This document shows, in pieces, positions 23,186 to 35,451 of a stretch of DNA of 64,000 nt. The notes under the pieces were generated by a model that searched no databases, had not been told where the DNA came from, and was given only the letters and a program-made list of their open reading frames with translations. The position numbers and the translations under genes were made by a program. Numbering within the stretch: the stretch's first letter is position 1; each line of letters starts with the position of its first letter. This stretch comes from Galeruca laticollis (taxonomy: Eukaryota > Arthropoda > Insecta > Coleoptera > Chrysomelidae), in assembly GCA_963921935.1 (NCBI GenBank), contig OY998179.1:59936222-60000221 (forward strand). Direction: 5' to 3'.

Positions 23186-24287
23186 TTATAAACCATCGTC
23201 ACTATCAACAAACAGGTCACTATTATCGCCGTCTTCGTCCAAATTAATTATAAATTGTTGTACATTCGGAGACACATATGTATCTTCCACTCCAACTACG
23301 TGTGGTATGCAACTTTTCCATAAAATACTGTCTATATTTTCCACCTCACTTCTAATCAAATCTACTACAGCAGAACTTTGTCTTGGAACTGTATTTTTAC
23401 GCCGAATTTCCCGTTTTAGAGTACTCCAGATAAGTTCAATGGGATTTAATACACAGTAGTAGGGCGGAAGACGCAGTACCGTATGTCCTCTTGCTTGTGC
23501 CATTGTGTCGTTCCGATATTTCGTAGGAATGTTCAGGTCTTTTATAATGGTAAGAAGATCTTTTTTGGTTCATTTTGATCTAGGTATTTCTATATCATTT
23601 TCAGCCATATATTGTATGATTTTTGCTTTTTTCGTGCTTGTGGTGGGTTTCTTGTTAATTTGCTTTGAATGATAACTGGTGTTGTCCATCACAATGACAG
23701 CATTATCGGGCAAATTAGGCAACAGTTGTTCTTGAAACCAAGTCTCAAAAAGTGGTGAATTCATGTCTTCGTGATAGTCGGCTGAACAATTTTTTATATT
23801 GTTTGCGGACAACATCAACGCATTAGACACCCATCCATCGCTGCCACCGGCATGCAAAATTATTATTCTTTTACCCCTAGATGGAGGGGCCTGTAGACAA
23901 CAACTTTTTGGGTCATCACTCCATCCTTTCTGTATAACGTCATGGCTATCGTACCATGTTTCATCCAACCAAACCATGTATTGACCTTCTTGGCAAAATC
24001 TTCTTATTTCTGTAACATACTCCCAACGCAACCTTTTTAATCGTCCAATTTCCATGATGCTCATCCTTCCGTTGAGGGTTCTACACACGAAACCTATGGT
24101 TTTCAAATATTTCCGAATCCATTGTTCCGAATAGGTTACTTCAATTCCCGAAATTTTCAGTCTCTCCAAAATCATAGACGTTGTTGGCACCCTATTCTCT
24201 TTGTAAAACGAGTAAATTTGTTGTTCAATTTCAGTTCCCGCCGCTTCATTGATTCTAGAAAATTTTTCATTTCTCGCTTCTGTCTTT
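23186..24287 (-). pseudogene. DD82E-type IS630/Tc1/mariner transposase, C-terminal part
   Basis: Read on the minus strand from the LINE junction at 24287. An HTH-like region (TSMILERLKISGIEVTYSEQ) leads to catalytic D1 in VWLDETWYDSHD and D2 in VIVMDNTSYHS; the third acidic residue lies in LPPYYCVLNPIELIW. One in-frame TGA (23570-23572) separates D2 from E; across it the frame is unchanged, and 82 residues lie between D and E. That spacing is much longer than the 34 of Tc1 or mariner and fits the DD82E group. The protein ends in an acidic tail (NLDEDGDNSDLFVDSDDGL). The 5' part of the gene lies 5.6 kb away at 29936-30246, separated by a LINE. Besides the insertion and the TGA, little decay is visible. 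Confidence 0.8.
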
Positions 24288-24308
24288 TTTTTTAATGTTT
24301 AAAGTCGC

Positions 24309-25228
24309 ATCCACCCAGAGGGTTATTAGTGACTGCTGTATTTATTCAACAATGCAATACATATACATTACATATATACATATACAAATATATAGATACA
24401 TACATAATACGGTTATGTACAATTTACATTTCTAATTATTTCTTAAATTTTGTCAAGTAAGTTAATCGTTTTAAGGTATGCGCACAAGTTTTCAACGTTA
24501 CATTGTTCCCCTAACACCACCTTTAGGTTAGATTCTATTGACCACTGTGTTCTCGCGGGCTTGAGTGACGGACACTCCACAAGAAAATGTTTTACCGATA
24601 GTTTCTTTTGACACGATTCACATACAGGTTGGTTTGTTCTTGTGATGATGTGTGAATGAGTGGCGAATGTATGTCCAATTCTTAATCTGGTTAAGATCAC
24701 TTGATGCCGTCGGCTCGCTGGGTTATTATTCCATTTTTTCACTGATGTTTTTACTTCAGAGAGTTTGGATGATGAGTTATTCCAGTATATTTGCCAGTCG
24801 GAGGTAATAATGTTTTTGTGAAATTGCTTGAGATCTGCAAGAGGTGTCTTATTCTCAATCTCGGCATTTTGGGAAGTAGCGCTTTTAGCTAGGTCATCTG
24901 CTTTTTCGTTTTGTGCGATGCCCACATGTGCTGGGATCCACATAAATTCAATTGTCCTTTTGGCGTTATTAGCCGTGAAAAGTTCATTTTTTATATACGA
25001 GACAATTGGATGTAAATGTTGGAACTGTTGTATGGCTGTGAGAGAGCTCAATGAGTCGGTTAATATTAAGGTTTTGTTTATTTTTTCCGTATTCGCATAT
25101 TCTACTGCTTTCCAAATAGCATATAATTCGGCAGAAAACACGGAATTAGTCGGCGCTAGTGTGAATGAGTGTTGTATATTCTCCAGAACCATGGATGCAC
25201 CCACACCTTCTTCAGTTTTTGAACCGTC

Positions 25229-25298
<70 letters not shown>

Positions 25299-28200
25299 TA
25301 TAGCTTTGGTAATTGCTTATTTTACTTTGGAAGAATTTCCTAATCGTTGAGTGGTTCATTGTAGATTTACTGAATTCAGTCATACTAGAGTCACAACTTG
25401 GGGAGATGAAACACCAGGGAGGGAAGGATGGTTTGTAGCAGAGGTAAGGGAGAGGTAAGGATATGTTTAGTTTGCTTTGGTAAGAGTATAGTCTTTCATG
25501 GTATGGGGGATCAAGTCTCGGATGCAGTTGAAACATGTTTCTGAAACGATTTGCAAATACGTTTCGATGGACGGGTTTTTCCGGGATCGCTGCGACAGAT
25601 GCCGCATAGCTGAGAGTTAGATACATTCGTCTTCGGTATAAATCTGGTTCACCTAGTTCGCATAGAATACTGTCAACCGGGCTTGTGCAAAATGCTCCTA
25701 AGGCAATTCTAACGGCATTGTTTTGAATAGTGTCCAATTGTTTTATTATGTGCCTTTTAGCGGAATTATAGATGATGGCACCATAATCTAATTTTGATCT
25801 GATGATGGATCTGTATATCTTGGTTAGCGTTGTGCTATCTGCTCCCCACATTTTTGAGGATATTGTTCGCATGAGATTTAGGTCTCTTTGGCATTTAAGT
25901 TTCAAATTTTGAATGTGTTTCTTCCAGCTGAGACTTTGATCGAAAAACATTCCCAGGAACTCAATTCCATCCACATATGAAATAGATTTCTCAAACAATT
26001 TAAGATTTGGAAGTACTATATCCGGGATGCGTTTAGTGAATAACAAACTTTTGGTTTTCTGTGCCGAAAATTGTAGTCCTGAAGTTTCTGACCAATTTTC
26101 TTACTGAGTTAGAAAATATTGTAGTTGGTTATACAATGAAGCTATGTTCCGTCCTCTCGAGTATATTACTAAGTCATCTGCATATAGCCTAGCTTTAATA
26201 TTCGTATTACAGTTTTGGATGATATCATTTATAGCAATTAAAAATAGAGTCACACTTAAGGAGCATCCCTGTGGTATCCCATTAGTTTGGGTTTTTAAAG
26301 GCGAATATGAGCCATTAGCTCTGACCGTAAAAACGCGATTTTTCAGAAAGTTGCAAACAAATTTTAACATATTTCCTCTTATGGACCAACTTTCTAATGT
26401 TTTTATAATCTTGTGACGCCAAACGGTATCATAGGCTTTCGATATATCAAGGAAAATTGCTAACACATATTGTTTATTAGCAAAGGCTTCATGTATTTCT
26501 GATTCTAGATCCACTAAGTTATCAATTGCTGATCTTCGTCTTCTGAAGCCGCTTTGTTCAGGAATAAGAAGATTTCGACTTTCCAAAGTCCACATTAATC
26601 TGTCATTGATGATTTTGTCTAAAATCTTACCCATTGCACATGTGAGAGCGATTGGTCTGTAAGAGCTAGTGAGTGTTTTGGGTTTACCATGTTTATGCAT
26701 TGGAATAACAATAGATTTAAGCCAAATCTGAGGAAAGGTACCGCTAGTCCATATCCCATTGTAAATATGTAGTAGCAGCTCCTTGGCTAGACTTGGGAGT
26801 CTTTTGAGGAATGTTATTGGAATATTATCTGGTCCAGCTGCTGTTTCTTTTGATAAGTGTATTGCGTGATTTAATTCCTGCATTGTTATTTGTTCGTTGA
26901 CTGGTTCATGAGAATTTTCTTCTAGCTCTACGAAGGTTTGTTCCTGTATACGTTTGAAGTTTAAAAACTTGTTTGTGTAGTTGCTATCGCTAGAATGTTT
27001 TTCAAATGATCTTGCGAGGGTTTCACAGATTTGTTCAGGAGTAGTGACGGTGTTATTTTGATATTTTAGGACATTTATGTGAGACTGGTAGTTCACTCCA
27101 GAAATCTTTTTAATATTGTTCCACACTATTTTGGATGGGGTAGAATTGTTAATACTGGATATAAAGTGTTTCCAAGAATCCCTTTTGCTCTTTTTTATCG
27201 TTAATCGAGCTTGGGCTCTCAATCGTTTAAATTGAATTAAATTTTCCTGAGACTTAATTTTCTTGTATTTGTTAAATGCCTTTTTGTAGTTCTTTGTTGC
27301 TTCTGCACATTGATTATTCCACCAAGGAACAGCTGGATGTTCTTTGATAATTCTAGTTCTTCCGATAGCAAGTTCTGCAGCAGTTATGATAATGTCGGAA
27401 AGCTTTTCTACCATCTCATCTACATCTGAGCTCAGAATATCAGTGATACAATTGTTGCCGAGTTTGTTCAGTATTATATTATTGAAGTAGTCCCAATTGG
27501 CTAAGTTAAAGTTCCATTTTTCCGGAGGTGGGACTTCATTTGCTGAGCTGCCATAAATAATGATAGGGTAATGATCGCTATCGTAAAGATCTTGCAGGAC
27601 GTCCCAGTTGAATATCAATGATAAAGTAGGATCACAAAGGGAGAGATCTATCGCCGATTCTGCGCCAGTGGCCGTATTAAATCTGGTTGGTCGACCATCA
27701 TTCATAAGATTTATATTTTTTTGGTTAATTATTTGTTCCAGTGTATTTCCAAATTGGGAGTTGCTTTTTGATCCCCAAATATTATTATGGGCGTTGAAGT
27801 CGCCAACTATAAGTCTTGGAAGTGGGAGTTGAGTTAATAAATCTTCAATCTCTTGCAAACTGGGTGAAGAGTTTGGAGGGCAATAAATATTACATAAAGA
27901 TAATTTCGTTGGTCCATCGATGCAGACAGCGACAGCCTCGAGGTTCGTTTTTAATTGTATGGGTACTGCGTCTATAGAATTTTTCACGTAAATAGCCACG
28001 CCTCCGCTTGCAATAGACTGGTTTGCTCTATTTTTATGAAAGCAAGAATAATTATTCAGCTGGTAGATCTTATTAGAGAAACGTGTCTCCTGAAGACATA
28101 TTATTGAGGGGGACTGTTCGGCTAGTAAAATTTTTAACATTTCTAAATGGGCGTATAACCCGTTTAGATTCCATTGTAATATAGTTGTGAATTTAATAGG
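24309..28200 (-). pseudogene. I-like LINE ORF2 (endonuclease-RT-RNase H), broken
   Basis: The frame opens before the first ATG (28140), with TTILQWNLNGLYAHLE encoded just upstream (to about 28200), the usual start of an AP-like endonuclease. Endonuclease motifs: CLQETRF, IVGDFNAHNNIWGS, SDHYPIIIY. RT: AAGPDNIPITFLKRLP, LDISKAYDTVW, NGIPQGCSLSVTLF and YADDLVIYSR near 26150. Breaks are an in-frame TAA at 26101-26103 after FLTQ and a (TA)n expansion at 25231-25295 that shifts the frame. RNase H resumes with YTDGSK directly beside the repeat, then AELYAIWKA, LTDSLSS and WIPAHVGIAQNEKADDLA. The C-terminus has a CxxC...H...C motif (CESCQKKLSVKHFLVEC). The coding part ends at 24443, followed by the 3' UTR. 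Confidence 0.88.
25231..25295. repeat. (TA)n microsatellite inside LINE ORF2
   Basis: About 32 TA units between the RT-side linker and the first catalytic Asp of RNase H (YTDGSK). Reads as Ile-Tyr repeats and puts the two sides out of frame. Confidence 0.97.
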
Positions 28201-29621
28201 TATTTGAAATTCTTGAGGTCGAGCACAAAGGTATTGATGATACAGACGAATCGCTATCCTCTTGATTACTAGATTCTTGACTTAATTGAGATATAATTTT
28301 TTTAGAAATCCTGGTACATTTACTTTTCATTTTTTTATCTGTGAAGTAGGGATACATAGTGTGTAATTGATCAATGAGGCCATTAATATCTTCTGTATAT
28401 AACTTGGCTACGCTTAGTGGGTCCGGTGAACCATGTACATTTTCGAAAAAAATCACAAAATTGTTGGTAGGTAAGCACATGTTTGTCTGTCGTTTCAAAA
28501 AATGTCTTTGTTGATTCCATTTGTTTTCCGATATTTACTATAGTTAGTGTTTGAACGTTAATTTTTGCTTTTTTTTGGAGTTTTGTTATTCTGGGCTCCG
28601 TGAAATTCATGTCGATGGTTTGTTCAACAGGAGAAGGAGTTTCAGATAGGGATCGTTTGGTTTTGTTATAGGATAAGGATGTAGCTGTGTTTATTTTAAT
28701 AGAATGTGAACTTTGTGGTTCAGTTTTAGAAGTGGTGTCAGAAATAATTGAGTTTTTATTGGTTCCTTCTAGAGATGAATCGGATGTCAGGTTTTCGGAA
28801 TGCAGTATTGATGTTGGTGTAGAAGAAATGGGATAGAGAGTTGCTGCTGGTATATGTGTTTCTGCAACCGTTGATTGTTGTGGTGTTGGTGCGGTTACAT
28901 GAGCAGGTGGTAAATCTGTTGATGTGGTTGCTGTTAGGTTTGTTGGTAGTACTTGTGACTGTGTATTAGGAAGCGTACATTCTGTTGCAACATGCCCTTT
29001 CTGCTTACAGTTATAACATGTATAGTCGTCGAGGGAGAGAAATATTCGATAAGAGGTTCCTTCGTGATTCACAGTAATGAAATCTGGGATTTGAATCTGG
29101 TTCTGGTCTACAGGTGAAATATAGGTTTGCCTACGAAAACTTAGAATGTGCTTGAATTCTGGGTGTGAAGTACCGATGCGAAGAAACGTAATCTGCGACA
29201 TTATTTTAATGCCAATTCGTGTTAATTCATTTTCTAATAGTATATTTGGTATAGATGGACATACATTTGACAGTAGTAATCTTTCCGCAGGTGTTATTAA
29301 TCGCCGAGCTTTAATCGTAGTTTGTCCAAGATTTATTGAGCCATCATTGCTATTCATAAATGAATCAACCAAATTTTCATTTGCCAAATAAATGCAAATG
29401 CGGTTATTGGAGATTCTGGAAGAGAAGATTATATTTTTTGGTTCCATGATATTCCCTAAAGAAATGAGGTATTCCTCCAATTTTATGTTATCAAGTGAAG
29501 GGAAAACTATTGCTAGTTTTTTGCTTGGAAATTTTGGTGAGTTTGTTACTGATGCGTAAGATTTAATTTGAGGTTGAGTGCCCCCTCTATAAGGGACGCT
29601 CTCATTCACTGATTCATCCAT
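28193..29621 (-). pseudogene. I-like LINE ORF1 (Gag-like, CCHC) with one frameshift
   Basis: From the ATG at 29621: an N-terminal RRM-like region (IVFPSLDNIKLEEYLISLG; NNRICIYLANENLVDSF), then one zinc knuckle, CYNCKQKGHVATEC, about residues 210-223. A long Ser/Thr/Pro-rich linker and a basic helix (ITKLQKKAKI) follow. The frame runs to 28383, but downstream sequence to 28193 in another frame reads as a natural continuation (NVHGSPDPLSVAKLYTEDI), and the switch point is a T7 run near 28440-28450. So one base was gained or lost there, and the intact protein was probably about 475 residues. Role: RNA-binding RNP protein of the retrotransposon. Confidence 0.8.
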
Positions 29622-29935
29622 TTTGGTAGATGTGTTTCATTGGTGTTCTAACTACGGCTCTGTCTAATGTGTAGAAATATAAACTACTAATGAGTTTTTG
29701 ATTATACTAGATTGTGAATGTTGATATAACTCGTTGTTAAAAGTATGTCTATGACAATTATAATATAGAGAATTAATTAAAAACTCACAGATTCCGTACT
29801 AATACAGAAGATGCTTAGATCTTGAATACTAGACACTGTAACTAAATTATTTCGCACTGAATTTAACTAATTTTATGAATTATCGGAGCTGATATTAAAC
29901 ACAACCGGTGCTCAATTTGCCTGGACCGAACTCCC

Positions 29936-30246
29936 CGCTTCTGTCTTTCTGTCTCTCCCTTGTTTATAATGTCTCTTACCGTAGATACAGCGACTTTTGT
30001 TAATTCACTTGTCACGGTGAAAGAAGTTGAACACCCTTTTTCAATTAGAGTTTGGTAAACATTTTTTATTATCGTTTTTGCGTCACTTGACAAATGTTTT
30101 CTTTCAACATTCCTGTTGTCAGAAACATCATCTTCAGTATCACTGTTGTCACTAATTTCAATCACTCCATTCTCTATTTCCATTTCATTCGACACAATGT
30201 TTTCCCATGGACGAAACACTGCCACTTTTATTTGCACAAAGCACAA
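29936..30246 (-). pseudogene. DD82E transposase, N-terminal part (separated by LINE)
   Basis: Minus strand from a start near 30246 (first clear acidic-linker Met at 30181). It has an acidic segment (ENGVIEISDNSDTEDDVSDN), then a helix-turn-helix (LSSDAKTIIKNVYQTL, FTVTSELTKVAVSTVRDIINKG) characteristic of these transposases. The frame breaks at the target duplication and resumes on the far side of the LINE at 24287 with a sequence in register with the catalytic part. No TIRs of this transposon were identified near 23150 or 30350. Confidence 0.7.
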
Positions 30247-30349
30247 CGATGAAAAGTCACAGACGACTGATAGACTGCACCCTTGCTTTTCCTGTTTGGT
30301 GATTACTCCGACCCTGTTAGGACGCAGGTATAAAGGATAATTTCTAATT

Positions 30350-30986
30350 TATGAGGAGGCAGTATCTGTGGTCTTTACGCATTCTTGTTGTATTTAACAT
30401 TTACACAATGCTCCCTGTCATAAACACGCTATTCCCAATTCGCAAGTATACCAATAAGTATATAAACATGTCGAGTAGTGAAGAAATATCTTGTAGAGGA
30501 GATCGGGGCTAGTTGGCCATAGGGGTAAGCTAGCCCACCGAATTTAATTCCCACTGTTATTGACCGGTGACGCCTCTGATCATAAGGAATGTGCTAAATA
30601 TAGTTACTGAACGGCTCCGTTTTACATCAGTCGAGTACTAGCATCGAGAGGAAGCACGTCGATTTTTCCGTTTACGAGTGTTGAAAGTAAAAACACATTT
30701 TTTTTTAGTTTTTTCGTGATTGTGCAATAAGGGTAAGTATGTTAATTATTTTTTGTAACTTTTTCGAAGAAGGGATATTTTCACTACCCTTTGTCTAAAG
30801 ATTGAAAGGAAGAATAAAGCCTAATAAAAAATTGGAAAGCCATATTTGTTATGATCTTAACTGGGGCAGGTTGACTAAGGCATACCGGGGCAAATTTTCC
30901 ATATGGCCAACTTACCCCAGCACATAAAAAGACAGTGTTGCGTTTATTCCTATTCCTTTTACTTCTTATCTTTAGATAGTTAATGT
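30350..30986. other. Noncoding region 5' of pogo remnant, with palindromic gc-rich motif
   Basis: Contains ggggctagttggccataggggtaagctagccc (near 30506, itself an inverted repeat) and a second imperfect inverted repeat at about 30859-30921 with arms ctggggcaggttgac and gccaacttaccccag. These may be the 5' TIR and subterminal region of the pogo-like element. No gene seen. Confidence 0.45.
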
Positions 30987-33171
30987 ATGCGCACCTATAG
31001 AAGAAAAACGGAAAGAGGCAAAACACCTAAAGATGTCATGGTACATGCGGTGGATGCTGTTATAAATGGGAACCAAACAGTGAGAAAAAGGCTCTTGATT
31101 TCCAGATTCCTAGGAAGACTCTAGGAACATACGTCATCAAGTTCAGACGGAGGGTAATCTGTAAAGAAAATCAAAATAATAGAATCTCACAAGGTGGAGC
31201 AACTTTGGAAAATTATGGATTTGAAGTTGGATATGCTAAGATTTGGCAGGTAAAAAATTCTGCTATTCTTGGAACCAGTAATTTCATTTAACACGTACAA
31301 AAGTAATATTCTTTGGTTACATGTATTTTCTCGGCAAAAAGAAGAGGTTTTAAGTAGCTATTTAAAGAAGGTAGTAGACATATATTACGGTTTGTCAGCG
31401 AAAGAAGTTAGGAAATTGGCATTCCAATATGCTACAGCTATAATTGCTAGAATGCCACAAACTTGGTTAGACAAAGAAATGGCGGGAGAATATTGACTAA
31501 CAGCATTTTTGAAGGGGAATGCTTCCGTATCTATAAGAACACCGGAGGCTACCAGCCAGGCCAGACTCTCAAGTTTTAATCGAACAAATGTTTCAAAATT
31601 TTTTTGATAATTTAGAAAAAGTTTTGAATTTCGTCCATTCGATATATATATATATATGTATCATAGACGAAACTGGTATAACTACCGTTCAGAAATGTAA
31701 CAGGGTAGTAGCTCGTCGAGGTTTTAAGCAAATTGGACGTATAACGTCTGCTGAAAAAGGAGCTCTAGTCACAATGGCCGTTGTTGTTTCCGCTGCAGGC
31801 AATAGCACTCCACCTTTTTTTGTATTCCCGCGGGCACACTTTCGAGATCATTTCATACAAAATGCTCCAACAGGTAGTGCAATCCTTCTGGACAGATGAT
31901 TGAGGCAAATTTTATAAAATTTGCTAAGCATTTTATTAAATATTCTCGGGCTTCCAGAGACAAACCGGTGCTTTTGCTTTTAGATAATCACGATTCGCAT
32001 CTTTCCATTGCCGCTCTGGATATGTTTATAAAAAATCGGGTTGTCGTTTTATAATTTTCGCCGCACTATAGCCACAAGTTGCAGCCATTGGACCGGAGCG
32101 TTTATGGTCTCTTTAAAAAGTATTTGAATGCAGCTGCAGATGCCTGGATAATTAATAATCCCAGCAAAACTATGAATATTTATAATATTCCTCATTTAGT
32201 CAAGGAATATCTACCTTCAGCCTGTACTCCAAAAAACAAACAGTTTGGCTTTAACGTATTTGGAATATCACCGTTCAATCGCTATATTTTTACAGATGAT
32301 GGTTTTCTACCAGGATATTCAACCGATAGACCTACACAAGCGAAAGATAGTGATCACGTAAACAGTGATACAAATATGATCTATAATACACTTCAAAATA
32401 ATTACTTAAGGCCGTTTGACAAGCATGCGCAGATGAAGCTCAGCTGATAGATCTCGGAATTGCAACTTTATCGGTTTGGTGCCATTTCTATTGCATGCAA
32501 GTTGCAATTCTAGGGAGAAATTTAGTTAGTTTTGGTTTAACAACCAATCAAATGTCGGTAAAATCACTTAATCACAAAATACTGTGCACTTGATTGACTG
32601 TAGCACTTTTTCGCATAACTAACCTTCTTGTTGATTCGTGATTTTTGTAAATACCTTTTTTCTCAAGTTTTTTATTTGCCTTGCATAATGTCAAACAACG
32701 TGCGAGATTCATCACCCTTTCCCTAGAGCTGAAGCACGAGTTAACGAGACCAAGAGAGGCAAAAAACGTAGAACCACGGCTATTTTGACAGATAACCCAC
32801 TTAAAGTGAAGCTTGAAAAGGAAAAACAGAAAGTAAAACACACAAAAACTTTGCAGTATCAAAAAACCAGAAATCACTTCTAAAGCTGAAGCCGCTACAA
32901 GAAAACTCTTTAGTAAAAAAACCAAGAACATCAATAAAAAAATTTGAAGGTACCTGAGAAATATCAATCAAGGAAGTCAAAGGTACCTGATAAATTATCT
33001 GATGAAGAAGGCGATTGTTTTTGCCCAGTATGCCTAGAATTATATAGGCATAGTCGTAGAGGAGAAAAATGGGTTCAATGTACTCGTTGCAAGAACTGGG
33101 CCCATGAAGTTTGTACCACTGGAGATATTTTATTTTATATTAGCGAAAACTGTTTAACAGATGACGAATAA
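30987..33171 (+). pseudogene. Pogo/Tigger-type transposase pseudogene with C-terminal zinc finger
   Basis: Opens MRTYRRKTERGKTPKDVM (ATG 30987), the start of the Psq-type HTH of pogo/jerky proteins. It runs in broken frames through a CENP-B-like region (31270-31500: LSAKEVRKLAFQYATAI) to the DDE_1 catalytic core: IIDETGITTVQ near 31668, LLLDNHDSH near 31975, FSPHYSHKLQPLDRSVYG near 32060. It then continues to GISPFNRYIFTDDGFLPG (32265-32330). After an unrelated or decayed gap (32450-32700), a Lys-rich linker and a Cys/His finger remain (CPVCLELY ... WVQCTRCKNWAHEVCT, 33019-33125), the PHD-like C-terminus common in insect members. Many stops; dead. Confidence 0.8.
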
Positions 33172-33297
33172 TTTATTTTGTTTTTTGAAAGGCAAATATG
33201 TGCACTTTTTAGAGTTGTTTGTATGTAAGAGTTTCTCTTTTGTTTAATTTATTTGCTGTTTTGCTTACAACAAAAAATAGTTATTAGAATTATATTC

Positions 33298-35407
33298 TCA
33301 CAGTATTTTTGAAATAACTAAGTTTAAACCAGGCAACTTTTTAATTAGATCTACGAAAGGGCTTCCAACATTATACTGTTTCATAGGTGCCTTTCTCTTA
33401 CGATGTGGTACATTACTCGTAGCAAAACTCGTACATTTCTTACACCAGTCCTTCACATCATCGGAGCTGTTCATCCTATAAAACCTCTCACGGATTCGCT
33501 GGAGGGTTTTCTTCACTCACAGATGACCTCTTCATGGACTGTCGTGTAACTTCTTCAGTACCTCAGCTACTCTCGTTCTAGGGATAGCTAGCTGTCTCCT
33601 TATCTCGGAACCATCATCGTTTTAAAGGACTCTTTTCAACAGCCCTTCTTCCAGAACAAGGGAGTCCCACTGAGCCCAATACGCCTGGAGTTTCGGTGAA
33701 AATCTTGACACTTCTTGCCAGGTAGGTCGCCGATTTTCTTCCTTCCACTAACAAATCTTCTTTAGGCAAGGATCATTCGCCTGATCTTCTCTGAACCCCG
33801 TGGGTGACCATTCTCCATTGACTACTGTAATTCTTGAAACTGCAACTTCCTTAGATTTCGACTTGTTGTATTGTGAATAGTCTACAGGGTATGGCCGTCT
33901 CGGCAAAGATTTGGCTTCTCGGTGATTCACATCAGCTGGATGTTCACCACTGTCTGATTTCCCCTGTGACTGGAGTTCTCGGGTAACAGGAGTCTTGGGC
34001 GCTTAGACGAACTGCGTACGTGCTCTAGCTCGCCACACTTCCGGCATTTGATTTTCTCCGGCTTCTTGTCTGCCATACTTTTCAACAAGTTGACGATCTG
34101 GTCAAGTTTGTCATCGTCATCTTTGCTGCTTTGCATTCAAGAGGATCTTGGTTTTCAGGAGTCGTAGGACGCTTACACGAACTGCGTGCATGCTCTAGCT
34201 CGACACAATTACAGCACCAGATTTTCTTCGGCTTCTTGTCTACCATACCTTTCAACAAGTTGACGATCTCGTCAAGTCTGTCATCGTCACCTTCTTCTCG
34301 TATGGTCCTACCTTTGCTGTATCCGGAAGCCATCGTGGCTGCTTCATACTCAAGAGCAGCAGTCAATGCGTCGACTACTGTTTTCGGATGTGCTAAACAA
34401 AGCGTCCTCTGCATATCGGGGTCACGTAAGCCATCAATAAAAGCCTGGATCCCTAAACATTCCATCATGTTATCTGGTGCTGATCGATAGCCAAATCGAA
34501 CTAGTCGGGCAATATCCAGTTCATACTCTTGAAGGGATTCATCCGTTTCTGCCTTCGGTTCTTTAGCTGGGATTGGTACAAATGTTCGAGATGTTCATGA
34601 CCATATCGCATGTCCAACCTCTTCTTCAGCTGCTCGAAGTCATCCGTTTCTTCCAAAGGTATCGTCTAAAGTACATCTAAGGCATCTCCGCGAAGCGTAA
34701 TGGTTAAGTTCACTACCTTCTCCTTATCAGACCAATTATTCACTCTAGCGGCTGCTTCAAACTGTTTCACAAAATTGGTCCACGACATTTTTCCATCGAA
34801 CGTTGGGGTCTTGACTCGGGTAAAACTACTAATGTCTTCTAACTTAGGGTGTGTTTCTGGCTTGCAAGGTTTTGTTTGCTCGGTCTTCTTTTCTTCCGAT
34901 GGCGTGTCTTGAGTTCTTATATCTGTCATCTTTCTTTCTAACTCCTTGATTTTCTCGTTCATCGTTGACATCTTATTCTCGATTTCAGATTTTAAAGACG
35001 AAATTTCGTTTTCAACGTCAGCGGCAATGTTGTTTTTCATTAATAAGATATCGGCAGATATATCGTTCTTCATAGTAGAAATATCGCTTTTCACATTCAT
35101 TGAAATCTTTCTTCTCTTCCATGGCAGAAATCTTCTCGTCCATATTAGTAGAAATACTAACAGAAATGTCGTTCTTGATAGCAGAAATCTTCTCGTCCAT
35201 GTTAGCAGAACTATTAGCAGAAATTGACGAGATTAAGGTGGAAGGCTCGTCATTAAATAAAACTGTTTCTGGGTCAAAGCCGTCATTTTCCAGTGCCACT
35301 TCAAGTCTTTCTACTAATTCACTTTTCTTACCGGACGTTTCCAACTTACGATCTCCCAATTCTGCTGTTAACTCAGTCACTTTCAAGTCACATAGTCTCT
35401 TGGCCAT
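33298..35407 (-). pseudogene. Third gypsy lineage: SAP gag and integrase scrap
   Basis: The start at 35407 gives an N-terminal SAP motif (LCDLKVTELTAELGDRKLET), then a repetitive coiled coil of ISxNMDEKISAM units, with a frameshift near 35100. A capsid-like segment follows (FTRVKTPTFDGKMSWTNFVK at 34666-35100). The next part (34082-34468) has FIDGLRDPDMQRTLCLAHP and a CCHC-like knuckle (CCNCVELEHARSSC); a near duplicate of this knuckle region lies at 33927-34136 (CRKCGELEHVRSSSK), so this part of gag is tandemly duplicated. Protease, RT and RNase H are missing; at 33298-33750 only the HHCC integrase finger remains (WCKKCTSFATSN near 33440). No 3' LTR found. Confidence 0.75.
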
Positions 35408-35451
35408 TTTTACGTAGAAATTTATTTATATTACCCCACACCTGACGCCAA

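Larger units (their letters stand above)
24288..29935 (-). mobile_element. I-like LINE inserted in DD82E transposase
   Basis: Full-length-looking non-LTR retrotransposon: 5' UTR (29622-29935), ORF1 with CCHC knuckle, ORF2 with AP endonuclease, RT and RNase H, a 3' UTR and an A9 tail. A perfect 13-bp target duplication, cgcttctgtcttt, lies at 24275-24287 and 29936-29948. The ORFs are each broken only once or twice, so the insertion is fairly recent. RNase H downstream of RT places it with the I/LOA-like clades. Confidence 0.9.
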
